This document shows, piece by piece, positions 17,245 through 26,092 of a stretch of DNA of 64,000 nucleotides. How positions within the stretch are numbered: the first letter of the stretch is position 1; the number at the start of each line of letters is the position of its first letter. The position numbers and the translations under genes were made by a program. Source of the DNA: Rossellomorea marisflavi (GTDB lineage Bacteria > Bacillota > Bacilli > Bacillales > Bacillaceae_B). The stretch spans positions 2,630,501 through 2,694,500 of the forward strand of contig CP033051.1 of assembly GCA_003667865.1 (NCBI GenBank), written 5' to 3'. The notes under the pieces were generated by a model. It had not been told where the DNA came from. It was given only the letters and a program-made list of their open reading frames with translations, and did not search any database.

Positions 17245-18740
17245 AGGTAGCAATTGTCGGTGGTGGTGTTGGAGGTTTAGTATCGGCACTATTATTATCT
17301 CAATATGGCGTTGACGTTACGATCTACGAAAAGGATTCAAAAATTGGAGGACGATTAACCTTCTTTGAAAAAGAGGGGTTCAAAATTGATCAGGGTCCAA
17401 CAATCATTCTGCTTCCAGAAATAATAGTTTCAATACTAGAAGAAGCAGGTATCCAAAAGGATTTACTAGACTTATATCAATGTGATCCTTTATATAGAAT
17501 TCATTTCGAAAATGGAAAATCATTTACTAAATACTCGGATTTGTCACAGCAAGTCGAAGAGATTAACCGAGTATTCCCGGGTGACGGTAATGGATTTATA
17601 AAATTTATGGCTGATATGAGTGAACGGTTTGAGATTGGGAAACCACAAATATTAGAACAATCGTTTCTAAAGAAAAAAGATTATCTAAATCGTGCAACAG
17701 CTAGTTCATTACTAAAATTGAAAGCTTATCGAAATGTGATGTCAAACCTAAAACAATACTTTACACATGAAAAGCTACGTCAAGTATATGGCTTACAAAC
17801 CCTATATATTGGAGGGAATCCATATACAACTCCAGCTATTTATAGTCTGGTATCCTATAGTGAGCATAAGCATGGAATTTATTATCTTAAAGGTGGATAT
17901 GCTAGTTTAGTAGAACAACTGGAAGAAGCTTGTAAACAGTATGACGTGAAAATTAAAAAGAATAGCCCAGTAACTAAGGTTATTTCGGATGATACGAAAG
18001 CAACTCATATTCATGTCCACAATCGTGAAGTTGAGGTGGATGCTGTCATTTTAAATGGTGATTTTCCAATCTCTGATAAGCTTGTCGTTTCGAAGAAAAA
18101 GAAACGGCACACACCCTCTTCAGGTTGTTTCTTACTGTATATCGGAATTGAGGGAAAGTATGAAAATAAAGAAATACATCAGTTTTACTTAAATGACGAT
18201 TTTGAAAGAAATATGAAAGCAATCTTTAAGGAAAAGCATATTCCGGAAAATCCTTCTTACTATGTGTTTAATCCTTCCATAATTGATGAATCATTAGCAC
18301 CAGACGGTCATAGCAGTCTTTATGTTCTAGTACCAGTGCCAGCAAATATGAATATTAATTGGGAAGAGGAAAAACAAGTTTTGCAAAAGAAAATCCTTGA
18401 TAAAATGGAACGAGACGGGTTTGAACATATTAAATCTCGAATCAAGTGGATAGAGTCCCGAACCCCACTTGATGCAGAAATTGAAGGATTATATTCTGGT
18501 GGAAGTTTTGGTGTTGCACCATCATTATTTCAATCGGGTCCATTTAGAACACAAGTACAACCCTATAAACAACGCAATATTTTTGCTGTAGGTGCGTCCA
18601 TACACCCAGGGGGTGGAATCCCAATTGTTATGCAAGGTGCCAAAAACTTAGTGGAAGTCTTTAAAGATGAATTTCAGTTATATGAAAAAAGAGGGGAAGT
18701 GACGTTACATGAACATTTCGAGAGCATACGAACTATGTGA
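17241..18740 (+). CDS. crtN: 4,4'-diapophytoene desaturase-like, CrtN
   Basis: A protein of 499 residues, close in length to S. aureus CrtN (502). The FAD-binding motif GGGVGGL is at residues 7-13, and the blocks GGRLTFFEKEGFKIDQGPT, LQTLYIGGNPYTTPAIYSL and GASIHPGGGIP resemble CrtN. The enzyme would desaturate 4,4'-diapophytoene stepwise to coloured diaponeurosporene or diapolycopene at the membrane. The ATG overlaps the stop of the previous gene and follows AGTAAGGAG. The 3' end overlaps crtM by 32 bases, so the three genes form one coupled operon. Confidence 0.82.
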   Translation: MKVAIVGGGVGGLVSALLLSQYGVDVTIYEKDSKIGGRLTFFEKEGFKIDQGPTIILLPEIIVSILEEAGIQKDLLDLYQCDPLYRIHFENGKSFTKYSDLSQQVEEINRVFPGDGNGFIKFMADMSERFEIGKPQILEQSFLKKKDYLNRATASSLLKLKAYRNVMSNLKQYFTHEKLRQVYGLQTLYIGGNPYTTPAIYSLVSYSEHKHGIYYLKGGYASLVEQLEEACKQYDVKIKKNSPVTKVISDDTKATHIHVHNREVEVDAVILNGDFPISDKLVVSKKKKRHTPSSGCFLLYIGIEGKYENKEIHQFYLNDDFERNMKAIFKEKHIPENPSYYVFNPSIIDESLAPDGHSSLYVLVPVPANMNINWEEEKQVLQKKILDKMERDGFEHIKSRIKWIESRTPLDAEIEGLYSGGSFGVAPSLFQSGPFRTQVQPYKQRNIFAVGASIHPGGGIPIVMQGAKNLVEVFKDEFQLYEKRGEVTLHEHFESIRTM

Positions 18741-19542
18741 GGGAGTGATAAAGGAACATTCAAAGACATTTTATCGTGCATTCTCCATCCTTCCAAAACC
18801 TCAGAAAAATGCCGTTTGGGCCATTTATACGTTTTGTCGTACTGTTGATGATATTGTAGATGAGAGCCAAAACCCCAAGGAGCAACTAGATCTATTTAAA
18901 AAGGAATTTGATACGTTCTTACAGGGACAGCTTCCGAGCAATCATTTCATGTGGATAGCATTACAGGATGTATTCAACCGCTATACAATGAACATTCATG
19001 CCTTTAAGGATATGATAACCGGGCAAGAAATGGATATTAAAGAAAAGCAGTATCATTCTATGAATGAGATTTTAACATACTCTTATCATGTAGCAAGTTC
19101 TGTCGGTTTAATGTTACTCCCTGTAATTGCCCCGGAAAATGAACAGAAACTTAGGGAAGATGCGATTCACCTTGGTTATGCCATGCAACTCACTAATATT
19201 TTGCGAGATATTGGTGAGGACCTAGAGAGAGGGAGAATCTATATCCCGGATGAGTTGATAAAAAAACATCATTATTCTGTTCATGCACTAATTCAGGGTG
19301 AAATCAATTCTTCGTTTGTAGCAATATGGGAGGAAATGGCCACCTTAGCCGAAAGTTATTACGAAAAAGCACTAACCACCATAGACCTATACCCACTCTA
19401 CTCAAGAACACCAGTAAAAGGAGCAGCCCTACTCTACAGAGCCATCCTAAAAGAAATACGAAAAAACCATTACAACGTATTCAAAAAAAGAAACTACGTA
19501 ACGCAAGATGAGAAAAATAAGATCATGAAGAAGTTGTTGTAG
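18709..19542 (+). CDS. crtM: Squalene/phytoene synthase family, CrtM/YisP
   Basis: A protein of 277 residues that should condense two farnesyl diphosphates to 4,4'-diapophytoene. Both Asp-rich motifs that bind diphosphate-magnesium are present: DDIVD (about 46-50) and DIGED (about 167-171). It sits where B. subtilis has yisP, whose product was reported to make farnesol instead; the neighbouring desaturases here argue for a true carotenoid synthase. The ATG at 18709 follows GAGGGGAAG. The last 60 codons switch to A/C-rich codon use: A+C is 42/60 at 19381-19440 against 32/60 at 19021-19080. No glycosyl- or acyltransferase or CrtQ-like gene follows, so the end product may be a simple C30 carotenoid or be finished elsewhere. 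Confidence 0.85.
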   Translation: MNISRAYELCEGVIKEHSKTFYRAFSILPKPQKNAVWAIYTFCRTVDDIVDESQNPKEQLDLFKKEFDTFLQGQLPSNHFMWIALQDVFNRYTMNIHAFKDMITGQEMDIKEKQYHSMNEILTYSYHVASSVGLMLLPVIAPENEQKLREDAIHLGYAMQLTNILRDIGEDLERGRIYIPDELIKKHHYSVHALIQGEINSSFVAIWEEMATLAESYYEKALTTIDLYPLYSRTPVKGAALLYRAILKEIRKNHYNVFKKRNYVTQDEKNKIMKKLL

Positions 19543-19635
19543 GAACTTATAAAGCAACCTTTTAAAGAGTTGTTATAAAAATTTCCACAGCTAAAAGTAG
19601 ATATACTCCTAATAAAATGGTTTATTAAATATAAT

Positions 19636-19676
19636 AAAAAGAACCAGTCTCTTTAATTGAGTTTGGTTCTTTTTTA
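19636..19676 (+). terminator. Terminator of the crt operon
   Basis: AAAAAGAACCA pairs with TGGTTCTTTTT around a loop of about 17 bases, ending in TTTTTT. Confidence 0.7.
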
Positions 19677-19734
19677 ATTATTTGTTGCTAATAGCTTTGG
19701 GGAAACAGAAACAATTGTAAAAACACAGAGTTGC

Positions 19735-19800
19735 TTGGAGCGGAAGGTGCTTGACTCCCGCCCCGCGGAAAGCAAGCACCTGGAGCGGAAAGCAACGGTC
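19735..19800 (+). repeat. Dispersed palindromic repeat, copy C (short form)
   Basis: A 66-bp version: the arms GGTGCTTG/CAAGCACC enclose ACTCCCGCCCCGCGGAAAG, with the flanking direct repeat GGAGCGGAAG and GGAGCGGAAAG. Compared with copy A, everything between two ACTCC repeats is missing, as expected from a deletion between short direct repeats. Genes on both sides show strong A/C enrichment on the plus strand. The rest of the gap between 19543 and 19860 holds only the crt terminator. Confidence 0.88.
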
Positions 19801-19859
19801 TAGGTTATTCAAGTGTTGTTTGTTATTTCACAACTTGAATCTGAGTATATATCTTAATT

Positions 19860-21212
19860 CTATGAAACCGCCTTAGTATCAACAAAACTCTTCTTAATCC
19901 AAGCCTTAGAACGCCAACGCTTAAGCATAATAACTCCCCTAAGCCACTCGTCAGCCACAAACGACAACCAAATCCCAATTAACCCAAGACCAAAATGAAT
20001 CCCTAAAATATAAGAAAGCGTCACACTAACTCCCCACATAGAAAGAATCCCCATATAAACAGGAAACTTCACATCACCAGTTGCACGAAGAGCATTAATC
20101 ACAACCAGATTAAAGCACCTACCTGGCTCAAGAAGAATCGTTAAATAGATTAACTTTTTACCAAGAGCAATAATCTCCTCATTATCAGTAAATATCCCAA
20201 GTAAAGGCTCAGCAGCTACCGAAAATACGATAGCCATACCCACAGATATCACCATAGCAATTTTTAAGCTCTTGATACATCGTTCGTAAGCATCTTCATA
20301 CTGCTTTGCACCAATCATATGGCCAATGAGAATCTGGGTCCCTTGACTAATCGCTACGCTAAATAAAAGAACAAACATCATTAGATTCTGTGCATATACC
20401 TTTGTGGTCAATGCCTCTGTACCAAGGGTTGCAATCATATAAGTTATAACCATTTGTGAGCCGTTATACGATAGCTGTTCACCTGCTGATGGAATCCCAA
20501 TTCGTAGTAGATTCTTAATGTGTTGAATAGGAAGTGAAAACAGTTTCTTTATTGGAAGGGCAGAAGGGACTCGCTTCCATAGAACAATGACGGAAACAAT
20601 AAATCCTATTAATCTACTAACAGTAGTTGAAATCGCAACACCTTCAACACCTAAGATTGGGAGTCCAAATGGCCCGAAAATAAAAATGTAGTTTCCGATA
20701 ACATTTAGGATGTTCATTCCAATTGTAATATACATGGCATCCTTTGTATGACCATAGCTTCGCAAGATGGCACCTGCAGTCATAATAAGGGCTTGAATAA
20801 AAGCAAACCCACCAACAATTTTTAAGTAAGAGGATGCTTCGTGTAATATTTCATTCGACAGATCCATGCTCTTTAGAATGGGTTCACTAAAAAATAGTAG
20901 GACAACACTTAAAATAAGCCCAAATCCTAGATTTATAGCCAGGGAAACAATAGAAATTTCTCCAGCTGTTTGGTTTTCTCGTGCACCAAGATGCTGAGCG
21001 ACTAGAATGGCGGTTCCGGTAGCGATAAATCCGAACATGACAATGACTAAAGACAGTATTTGATTTGATACACCAACAGCTGCAACGGAGTCATCGGAAT
21101 ATTGACTAAGCATTAATGTGTCAGCATTACCCATTAACATATGTAATAAAATTTCAATAAATATAGGCCAGGTAAGAGCAAATAGTGTCATTTTCTTTTG
21201 CGTTTTTGTCAT
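19860..21212 (-). CDS. yisQ: MATE family efflux transporter YisQ
   Basis: A multidrug/toxic-compound extruder of 450 residues with twelve hydrophobic segments in two homologous halves. Conserved stretches include ALTWPIFIEILLHMLMGNADTLM at the first helix, split here by function: the LTWPIFIE and NADTLMLSQ blocks are typical of MATE proteins. It would export cationic compounds using a Na+ or H+ gradient. The ATG follows GAAGGAGCGC. The place after yisP matches B. subtilis yisQ. On the plus strand the 3' end is very A/C-rich (44/60 in 19921-19980, only five G) against 28/60 in the middle of the gene (20701-20760). Confidence 0.88.
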   Translation of the reverse strand: MTKTQKKMTLFALTWPIFIEILLHMLMGNADTLMLSQYSDDSVAAVGVSNQILSLVIVMFGFIATGTAILVAQHLGARENQTAGEISIVSLAINLGFGLILSVVLLFFSEPILKSMDLSNEILHEASSYLKIVGGFAFIQALIMTAGAILRSYGHTKDAMYITIGMNILNVIGNYIFIFGPFGLPILGVEGVAISTTVSRLIGFIVSVIVLWKRVPSALPIKKLFSLPIQHIKNLLRIGIPSAGEQLSYNGSQMVITYMIATLGTEALTTKVYAQNLMMFVLLFSVAISQGTQILIGHMIGAKQYEDAYERCIKSLKIAMVISVGMAIVFSVAAEPLLGIFTDNEEIIALGKKLIYLTILLEPGRCFNLVVINALRATGDVKFPVYMGILSMWGVSVTLSYILGIHFGLGLIGIWLSFVADEWLRGVIMLKRWRSKAWIKKSFVDTKAVS

Positions 21213-21321
21213 TTTCTTTGCGCTCCTTCATTAGGGTCCAATCGTGTTTTGCAAGGTTAACAAAAAAGAGAGGACGCAACCTTAAAACAAGATTGGTCCT
21301 TTCCTATAGGATATGAACAGA

Positions 21322-23079
21322 TTAAAATTTAATCATTGTAAACCCAGAGGCTTCGACCTCAATTTGTAAATCATCACTATCTGCAGCAAATTCTTTATTA
21401 TTCCATAAATCCATGATTGTTCTTCCTTTCAGATCAAAAGGAAGAGGATACAGTGTTTTTTCTTCTAAAGTGTTTTGAATGAATAGTATTGTATCCTGAC
21501 CGTTTGATTTTGTAAAGGCTAAACAACCATCATGAAGATGAGTAGGAAGAAAAGTTAACGTTCCTTCGTTTGCTAGTAGTGTGTTTTCTTTTCTAATACG
21601 TATCAATTTTTGAATAAACTCGAAAAGTTCCGTATTTTGACCATCTTTTTCCCACTTAAAACATTCACGACAGCCTGGGTCTTGACCACCAGACATTCCA
21701 ATTTCATCACCATAGTAGATACAAGGAGTTCCCGTGTAACTCAGCATGAACGCAAAGATTTGCTTAACTCGTGAAAGATCTTCTTCGCACTCTGTTAGGA
21801 TTCGTGGAGTATCGTGGCTACCAACAAGGTTAAACATCACTTCATTAACTGGCTGTGGGTACATATGGATAACACGTGTCATTTCTTCTACAAATTCTCT
21901 TGCTGAAATTGATTTCTTTGCAAAAAGCTTCAATATATTTGTAGTGAAAGGATAATTCATAACCGCATCAAATTGGTCTCCACGAAGCCATGGCATCGAA
22001 TCATGCCAGATTTCTCCTAATATATAAAGGTCAGGTTTAATGGATTTAACCTCATGTCGAAATTCTCTCCAAAATTGATGGTCAATTTCATTCGCAACGT
22101 CTAATCTCCACCCATCAATATTAAATTCTTCGACCCAGTAGCGACCAACATCTAGTAAATAGTTTTTAACCTCTTCATTCTCAGTGTTAAGCTTTGGCAT
22201 ATTAGGGGTGAAAGCAAATGTATCATAATTCGGTAGTGGTTCTGTTTGTAAAGGAAATTCACGAATATGAAACCAGTCTTTATAAATAGACTGTTCGCCT
22301 TTTTCTAGTACGTCCTGAAATTGAGGGAAATAGAATCCACTATGATTGAATACAGCATCAAGCATCACTTTAATTCCATGTTCATGACAAACTTTTATAA
22401 GATTTTTTAAATCTTCTTTTGTTCCAAATTGTGGATCTAATTCCATATAGTCAATCGTATCGTATTTGTGATTAGAATATGCCTTAAAGATTGGTGTGAA
22501 ATAAATCCCAGATATCCCTAAATCCTTTAAATAGGGGATGTTCTTCGTAACACCTTCTAAGTCTCCACCAAAGAAGTTTTCTGGTGTTGGGTCTTCACTT
22601 CCCCATTCTAATACACCTTCAGGATCATTATCTGTATTTCCATTTGCAAAACGTTCCGGGAAGATTTGATACCAGACCGTATTTTTAACCCATTCTGGTG
22701 CTCTGAAAATATCAATGTTGTTTATGAATGGAAAACAAAAGTACTCACCTATATCAGAAGGAGGAGTGTCGTAAAAACCTTTATCTCCTAAAAAAGCTTG
22801 TTCATCTTGATTTTTAAGAAGGAATCCATAACGCAAACGCTTATATGGAGGCTTTACTTTTGTAATCCAATAATCAAAGAGACGGTCAGAACCTTTTTGA
22901 ACCATTTCTTCTTGTGTGTTCATCCAAGTACCATCCTCCCAATGATAAGGATCTCCAAGAATGATGGTAACATTGGAAACATCATTTTTTTTGGTGCGAA
23001 TTTGTATATGTAATTCGTTGTTAGTGCAAGCGTATGCATAGTTATCCTTTGGTCTATGGTAAACAGCTTCTAATAACAT
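21322..23079 (-). CDS. GH13 neopullulanase/maltogenic amylase/cyclomaltodextrinase
   Basis: A cytoplasmic enzyme of 585 residues with no signal peptide. An N-terminal carbohydrate-binding domain (about 1-125, CBM34-like) precedes a GH13 barrel. The catalytic residues are Asp327 (DGWRLDVANE), Glu356 (LGEIWHD) and an Asp in VGSHDTPR, matching the neopullulanase/cyclomaltodextrinase subfamily closely in spacing. It should hydrolyse imported maltodextrins or cyclodextrins to maltose and glucose. The ATG at 23079 follows AAAAGGAGGAG; a start 21 bases upstream precedes that signal. It is divergent from the malEFG-type importer and probably shares its regulation. Confidence 0.9.
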   Translation of the reverse strand: MLLEAVYHRPKDNYAYACTNNELHIQIRTKKNDVSNVTIILGDPYHWEDGTWMNTQEEMVQKGSDRLFDYWITKVKPPYKRLRYGFLLKNQDEQAFLGDKGFYDTPPSDIGEYFCFPFINNIDIFRAPEWVKNTVWYQIFPERFANGNTDNDPEGVLEWGSEDPTPENFFGGDLEGVTKNIPYLKDLGISGIYFTPIFKAYSNHKYDTIDYMELDPQFGTKEDLKNLIKVCHEHGIKVMLDAVFNHSGFYFPQFQDVLEKGEQSIYKDWFHIREFPLQTEPLPNYDTFAFTPNMPKLNTENEEVKNYLLDVGRYWVEEFNIDGWRLDVANEIDHQFWREFRHEVKSIKPDLYILGEIWHDSMPWLRGDQFDAVMNYPFTTNILKLFAKKSISAREFVEEMTRVIHMYPQPVNEVMFNLVGSHDTPRILTECEEDLSRVKQIFAFMLSYTGTPCIYYGDEIGMSGGQDPGCRECFKWEKDGQNTELFEFIQKLIRIRKENTLLANEGTLTFLPTHLHDGCLAFTKSNGQDTILFIQNTLEEKTLYPLPFDLKGRTIMDLWNNKEFAADSDDLQIEVEASGFTMIKF

Positions 23080-23108
23080 AAAACTCCTCCTTTTAATCAC
23101 TCTTTAAA

Positions 23109-23137
23109 AGGTTATTTCAATTGAAATTCATTGTCAA
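23109..23137 (-). promoter_or_regulatory. Sigma-A-like promoter of the GH13 gene
   Basis: On the minus strand: TTGACA, 17 bases, TAACCT. The -35 is perfect and the -10 weak. The spacer contains the palindrome ATTTCAATTGAAAT. Confidence 0.5.
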
Positions 23138-23206
23138 CACTAAGACTTATTTCGCATTAAGAGAAACGATTTGTAGGGGGTTGCCTAAAAAAATTTCAAA
23201 AAAGTA

Positions 23207-23234
23207 TTGTAAATTGAATAGAAACTACTATAAT
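23207..23234 (+). promoter_or_regulatory. Sigma-A-like promoter of the maltodextrin importer
   Basis: TTGTAA, 16 bases, TATAAT. The predicted start (about 23241) is immediately in front of the first LacI-type operator. Confidence 0.65.
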
Positions 23235-23243
23235 AGAATTAGG

Positions 23244-23263
23244 TTGTGCAATCGTTTTCACAA
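23244..23263 (+). promoter_or_regulatory. LacI-family operator 1
   Basis: TTGTGCAATCGTTTTCACAA is a palindrome with the central CG usual for LacI/GalR regulators and catabolite-responsive elements. It sits on the transcription start, a repressing position. The likely binder is the LacI-type protein encoded at 28815; CcpA is an alternative. Confidence 0.65.
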
Positions 23264-23300
23264 ATGAATGTAAGCGATATCTTTTCGTTTTTTTTTACCA

Positions 23301-23322
23301 GTTGTGCAAACGTTTGTTCAAC
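23301..23322 (+). promoter_or_regulatory. LacI-family operator 2
   Basis: GTTGTGCAAACGTTTGTTCA (23301-23320) followed by AC forms a 22-bp palindrome around CAAACGTTTG, 57 bases (centre to centre) from operator 1. Two sites suggest looping or cooperative binding. Confidence 0.65.
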
Positions 23323-23356
23323 TTTGAATTTTCTTTAACTATTAGGAGGGGTCATA

Positions 23357-24646
23357 ATGAAGAAATCACTATCACTATTAATGGTAGTCATGCTTGTATT
23401 AGGAGCATTAGCAGCTTGTGGACCAAATAGAGAAGAGTCTACAAACAATAATGCGGAAAATAACAACACTGATGCTACAACGGATGACGCTAACAAGCCA
23501 GAGAAGTTAGTAGTATGGGAAGACAATGATAAATCAGGTTGGTTAGATGAAGTAGGTAAAGCATTCGAAGAAGAGCATGGTATTGCAATTGAAGTAAAAG
23601 AAGTTGAAATGGCAACAAAAATGAAAGAGCAAATTCGTCTTGACGGACCAGCTGGTACAGGTCCTGATGTTTTAACATTACCACATGATCAAATCGGTGA
23701 GCTTGCTTTAGCAGGACACATTGCTGAGTTAAATGTAGATCAAGAAGTACTAGATCGTTTCTCTGAATCTTCAATTCTAGCACAAAACTATGATGGTAAC
23801 CTTTATGGACTTCCAAAGTCTTCTGAAACACCAGTATTTATCTATAATAAAGCGCTAATGGAAACGGCACCAGCTACGATGGATGAAGTGAATTCATTTG
23901 CAAAAGACTTCACAAAAGATGGGAACTACGGTTTCTTAGCTTTATGGGATAACTTCTACTTTGCATATGCACCAATTGGTGGATACGGCGGTTATGTATT
24001 TGCTGAAGATGGTGGAGCTTTAAATCCTCAAGACCTTGGTTTAAATAATGAAGGTGCTGTTGAAGGAACAGAATATATCCAAAAATGGTATGAAGAAGGC
24101 CTGTTCCCGAATGGGATCATCGGTGAAAATGGTGGTTCTGCATTAGACGGCTTATTTAATGAAGGTAAAGTTGCAGCTGTTATGAATGGACCATGGTCAT
24201 TCCAAAGTTACAAAGATGCAGGTATTGACATTGGAGTAACTGCTATGCCTAAGCTTCCAAATGGTGAACCAATGAAAACGTTCATGGGTGTTAAAGGGTG
24301 GCATGTTTCTGGATACTCCAAAAATAAAGAGTGGGCACAAAAGTTTGTGGAATTTATTACTCAAGACGAGTATGCTAAACTACGTTTCGAACAAACTTTT
24401 GAAGTACCAACAAACGTTTCTTTAGTTGATGATCCAGCTATCGCTGAAAATGAAGGTGCAAAAGCTGTAGCAGAGCAATCTCAATATGCTGTTCCAATGC
24501 CTAATATCCCAGAGATGGGTGAGGTTTGGGGGCCGATGGCAGATTCTCTACAAACAGTTGTTACAGGCAAACAAGAGCCTAAAGCAGCATTAGATGCAGC
24601 TGTAGATCAAATCTCACAAAACATTGAAGCAAATCACTCTAACTAA
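23357..24646 (+). CDS. Maltodextrin ABC transporter substrate-binding lipoprotein, MalE/MdxE type
   Basis: A protein of 429 residues with a lipoprotein signal peptide (lipobox LAAC, Cys21) and an Asn/Asp-rich linker up to about residue 45. The rest is a family 1 extracellular solute-binding fold (KLVVWEDNDKSGWLDEVGKAFEEEHG split over residues 50-75; TGPDVLTLPHDQIGELA). It should bind maltose/maltodextrin outside the membrane and deliver it to the permeases encoded downstream. The ATG follows ATTAGGAGGGG. Codon use looks optimised (few rare codons), consistent with high expression. No ATPase gene is nearby, so a shared MsmX-type ATPase encoded elsewhere is likely. Confidence 0.9.
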   Translation: MKKSLSLLMVVMLVLGALAACGPNREESTNNNAENNNTDATTDDANKPEKLVVWEDNDKSGWLDEVGKAFEEEHGIAIEVKEVEMATKMKEQIRLDGPAGTGPDVLTLPHDQIGELALAGHIAELNVDQEVLDRFSESSILAQNYDGNLYGLPKSSETPVFIYNKALMETAPATMDEVNSFAKDFTKDGNYGFLALWDNFYFAYAPIGGYGGYVFAEDGGALNPQDLGLNNEGAVEGTEYIQKWYEEGLFPNGIIGENGGSALDGLFNEGKVAAVMNGPWSFQSYKDAGIDIGVTAMPKLPNGEPMKTFMGVKGWHVSGYSKNKEWAQKFVEFITQDEYAKLRFEQTFEVPTNVSLVDDPAIAENEGAKAVAEQSQYAVPMPNIPEMGEVWGPMADSLQTVVTGKQEPKAALDAAVDQISQNIEANHSN

Positions 24647-24657
24647 TAAGTGAATGT

Positions 24658-24687
24658 ATAGCGGTACTCCTTAAGGGGTACTGCTAT
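24658..24687 (+). other. Intercistronic hairpin 1 between malE and malF
   Basis: A 13-bp near-perfect stem, ATAGCGGTACTCC/GGGGTACTGCTAT, with no long T run. Such structures often stabilise the upstream message and lower expression of the permeases relative to the binding protein. Confidence 0.55.
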
Positions 24688-24712
24688 CCATTTCATTTTA
24701 ATAATTCAAACC

Positions 24713-24749
24713 CTTTTTGAGAAAGAAAACTTCTTTCTTTTTCAAAAAG
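24713..24749 (+). other. Intercistronic hairpin 2 between malE and malF
   Basis: A long AT-rich stem: CTTTTTGAGAAAGAA pairs with TTCTTTCTTTTTCAAAAAG across a three-base loop (with a small bulge). It ends about 45 bases before the malF start. Like hairpin 1 it may set binding-protein to permease ratio. Confidence 0.5.
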
Positions 24750-24793
24750 CTTTTGAAGCTTATTAATTTGTTCATAAGAAAGGGGAATATAGG

Positions 24794-26092
24794 ATGGAAG
24801 CTACGGAACAATCCTATCAATCAAACCATAGAAAAACAGCACTTGCCCTTTCCCTTATCCCAGGATTAGGACAGCTCTATAACAAACAATTTCTAAAAGG
24901 CGGTTTCTTCCTCATTATGAGTGCCGCATTCATTTATGTGTTTATGGACCTTATTAACCTTGGATTATGGGGAATTGTTACATTAGGAGAAGATGTATCT
25001 TATGGAGACCATTCCATCTTCTTGATGGTTTATGGAATCTTAGCCATTATCATATTATTATTTGGAATCGGATTCTACATTTTTAATTTGCGAGACGCAT
25101 TTAAAAATGGTCAGAAACGAGATTTAGGTCAACAATTAAATACAGTACGGGAACAATATCGTAATGTAGTTGATTCTGGTTTCCCTTATTTAATTATGTC
25201 ACCTGGATTTTTACTACTTGTTTTTGTTGTTATTTTCCCCATCATTTTCGTCGTTCTTTTAGCATTTACGAACTATGATTTGTATCATTCACCACCAGCA
25301 AAACTAGTTGATTGGGTTGGTATTACAAATTTTGTTGATATCTTCAGAATTGATATCTGGAGAGAAACCTTTTTTGGGGTACTAGCTTGGACATTAGTTT
25401 GGACATTTGGTGCAACCACCTTACAAGTAGGCCTTGGTGTAATTCTTGCAATTATTGTGAATCAAAAGGATTTAAAAGGTAAAGCAATAATTCGTACAGT
25501 ATTTATTTTACCTTGGGCAATTCCAGCCTTTGTATCCATACTCGTGTTTGCGGGAATGTTTAATGAATCATTTGGAGCAATAAACCGAGATATTCTAATG
25601 GGGTTATTCGGTCTTGAAGAGGGCTTACCTTGGATGACTGAGGCATTATACACTAGACTTGCATTAATTTTCATTCAAACATGGTTAGGATTCCCATTCA
25701 TCTTTGCGATGACAACGGGAGTTTTACAATCCATTCCTGATGAATTGTATGAAGCAGCTACAGTTGATGGTGCAACTGCTTATCAAAAGTTTAGAAGTAT
25801 TACACTTCCATTAGTTCTATTTGCTACAGCACCGATCATGATTACGCAATATACATTCAACTTTAATAACTTTAATGTAATCTACTTATTCAATGGTGGC
25901 GGACCTGCATTAACGGGTCAAAATGCAGGAGGAACGGATATTTTAATTTCATGGATCTATAGCTTAACGATGACCTCTGCACAATATTCAAAAGCTGCAG
26001 CCATTACGTTATTATTATCTATTATCGTTATAACTGTTGCGATTTGGCAGTTTAGAAGAACGAAATCATTCCAAGAAGAGGATATGATGTAA
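24794..26092 (+). CDS. Maltodextrin ABC permease, MalF/MdxF type
   Basis: A protein of 432 residues with eight or more membrane segments. An N-terminal extension (1-110) has a short YNKQFLKGGFF-type motif seen in TM2-like pairs. The binding-protein-dependent permease domain follows (about 200-420), with the EAA loop at EAATVDGATAYQKFRSITLP, which contacts the ATPase. It pairs with the next gene to form the membrane channel. The ATG follows AGAAAGGGGAA. Its stop overlaps the malG start (TAATG), indicating translational coupling. Confidence 0.9.
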   Translation: MEATEQSYQSNHRKTALALSLIPGLGQLYNKQFLKGGFFLIMSAAFIYVFMDLINLGLWGIVTLGEDVSYGDHSIFLMVYGILAIIILLFGIGFYIFNLRDAFKNGQKRDLGQQLNTVREQYRNVVDSGFPYLIMSPGFLLLVFVVIFPIIFVVLLAFTNYDLYHSPPAKLVDWVGITNFVDIFRIDIWRETFFGVLAWTLVWTFGATTLQVGLGVILAIIVNQKDLKGKAIIRTVFILPWAIPAFVSILVFAGMFNESFGAINRDILMGLFGLEEGLPWMTEALYTRLALIFIQTWLGFPFIFAMTTGVLQSIPDELYEAATVDGATAYQKFRSITLPLVLFATAPIMITQYTFNFNNFNVIYLFNGGGPALTGQNAGGTDILISWIYSLTMTSAQYSKAAAITLLLSIIVITVAIWQFRRTKSFQEEDMM

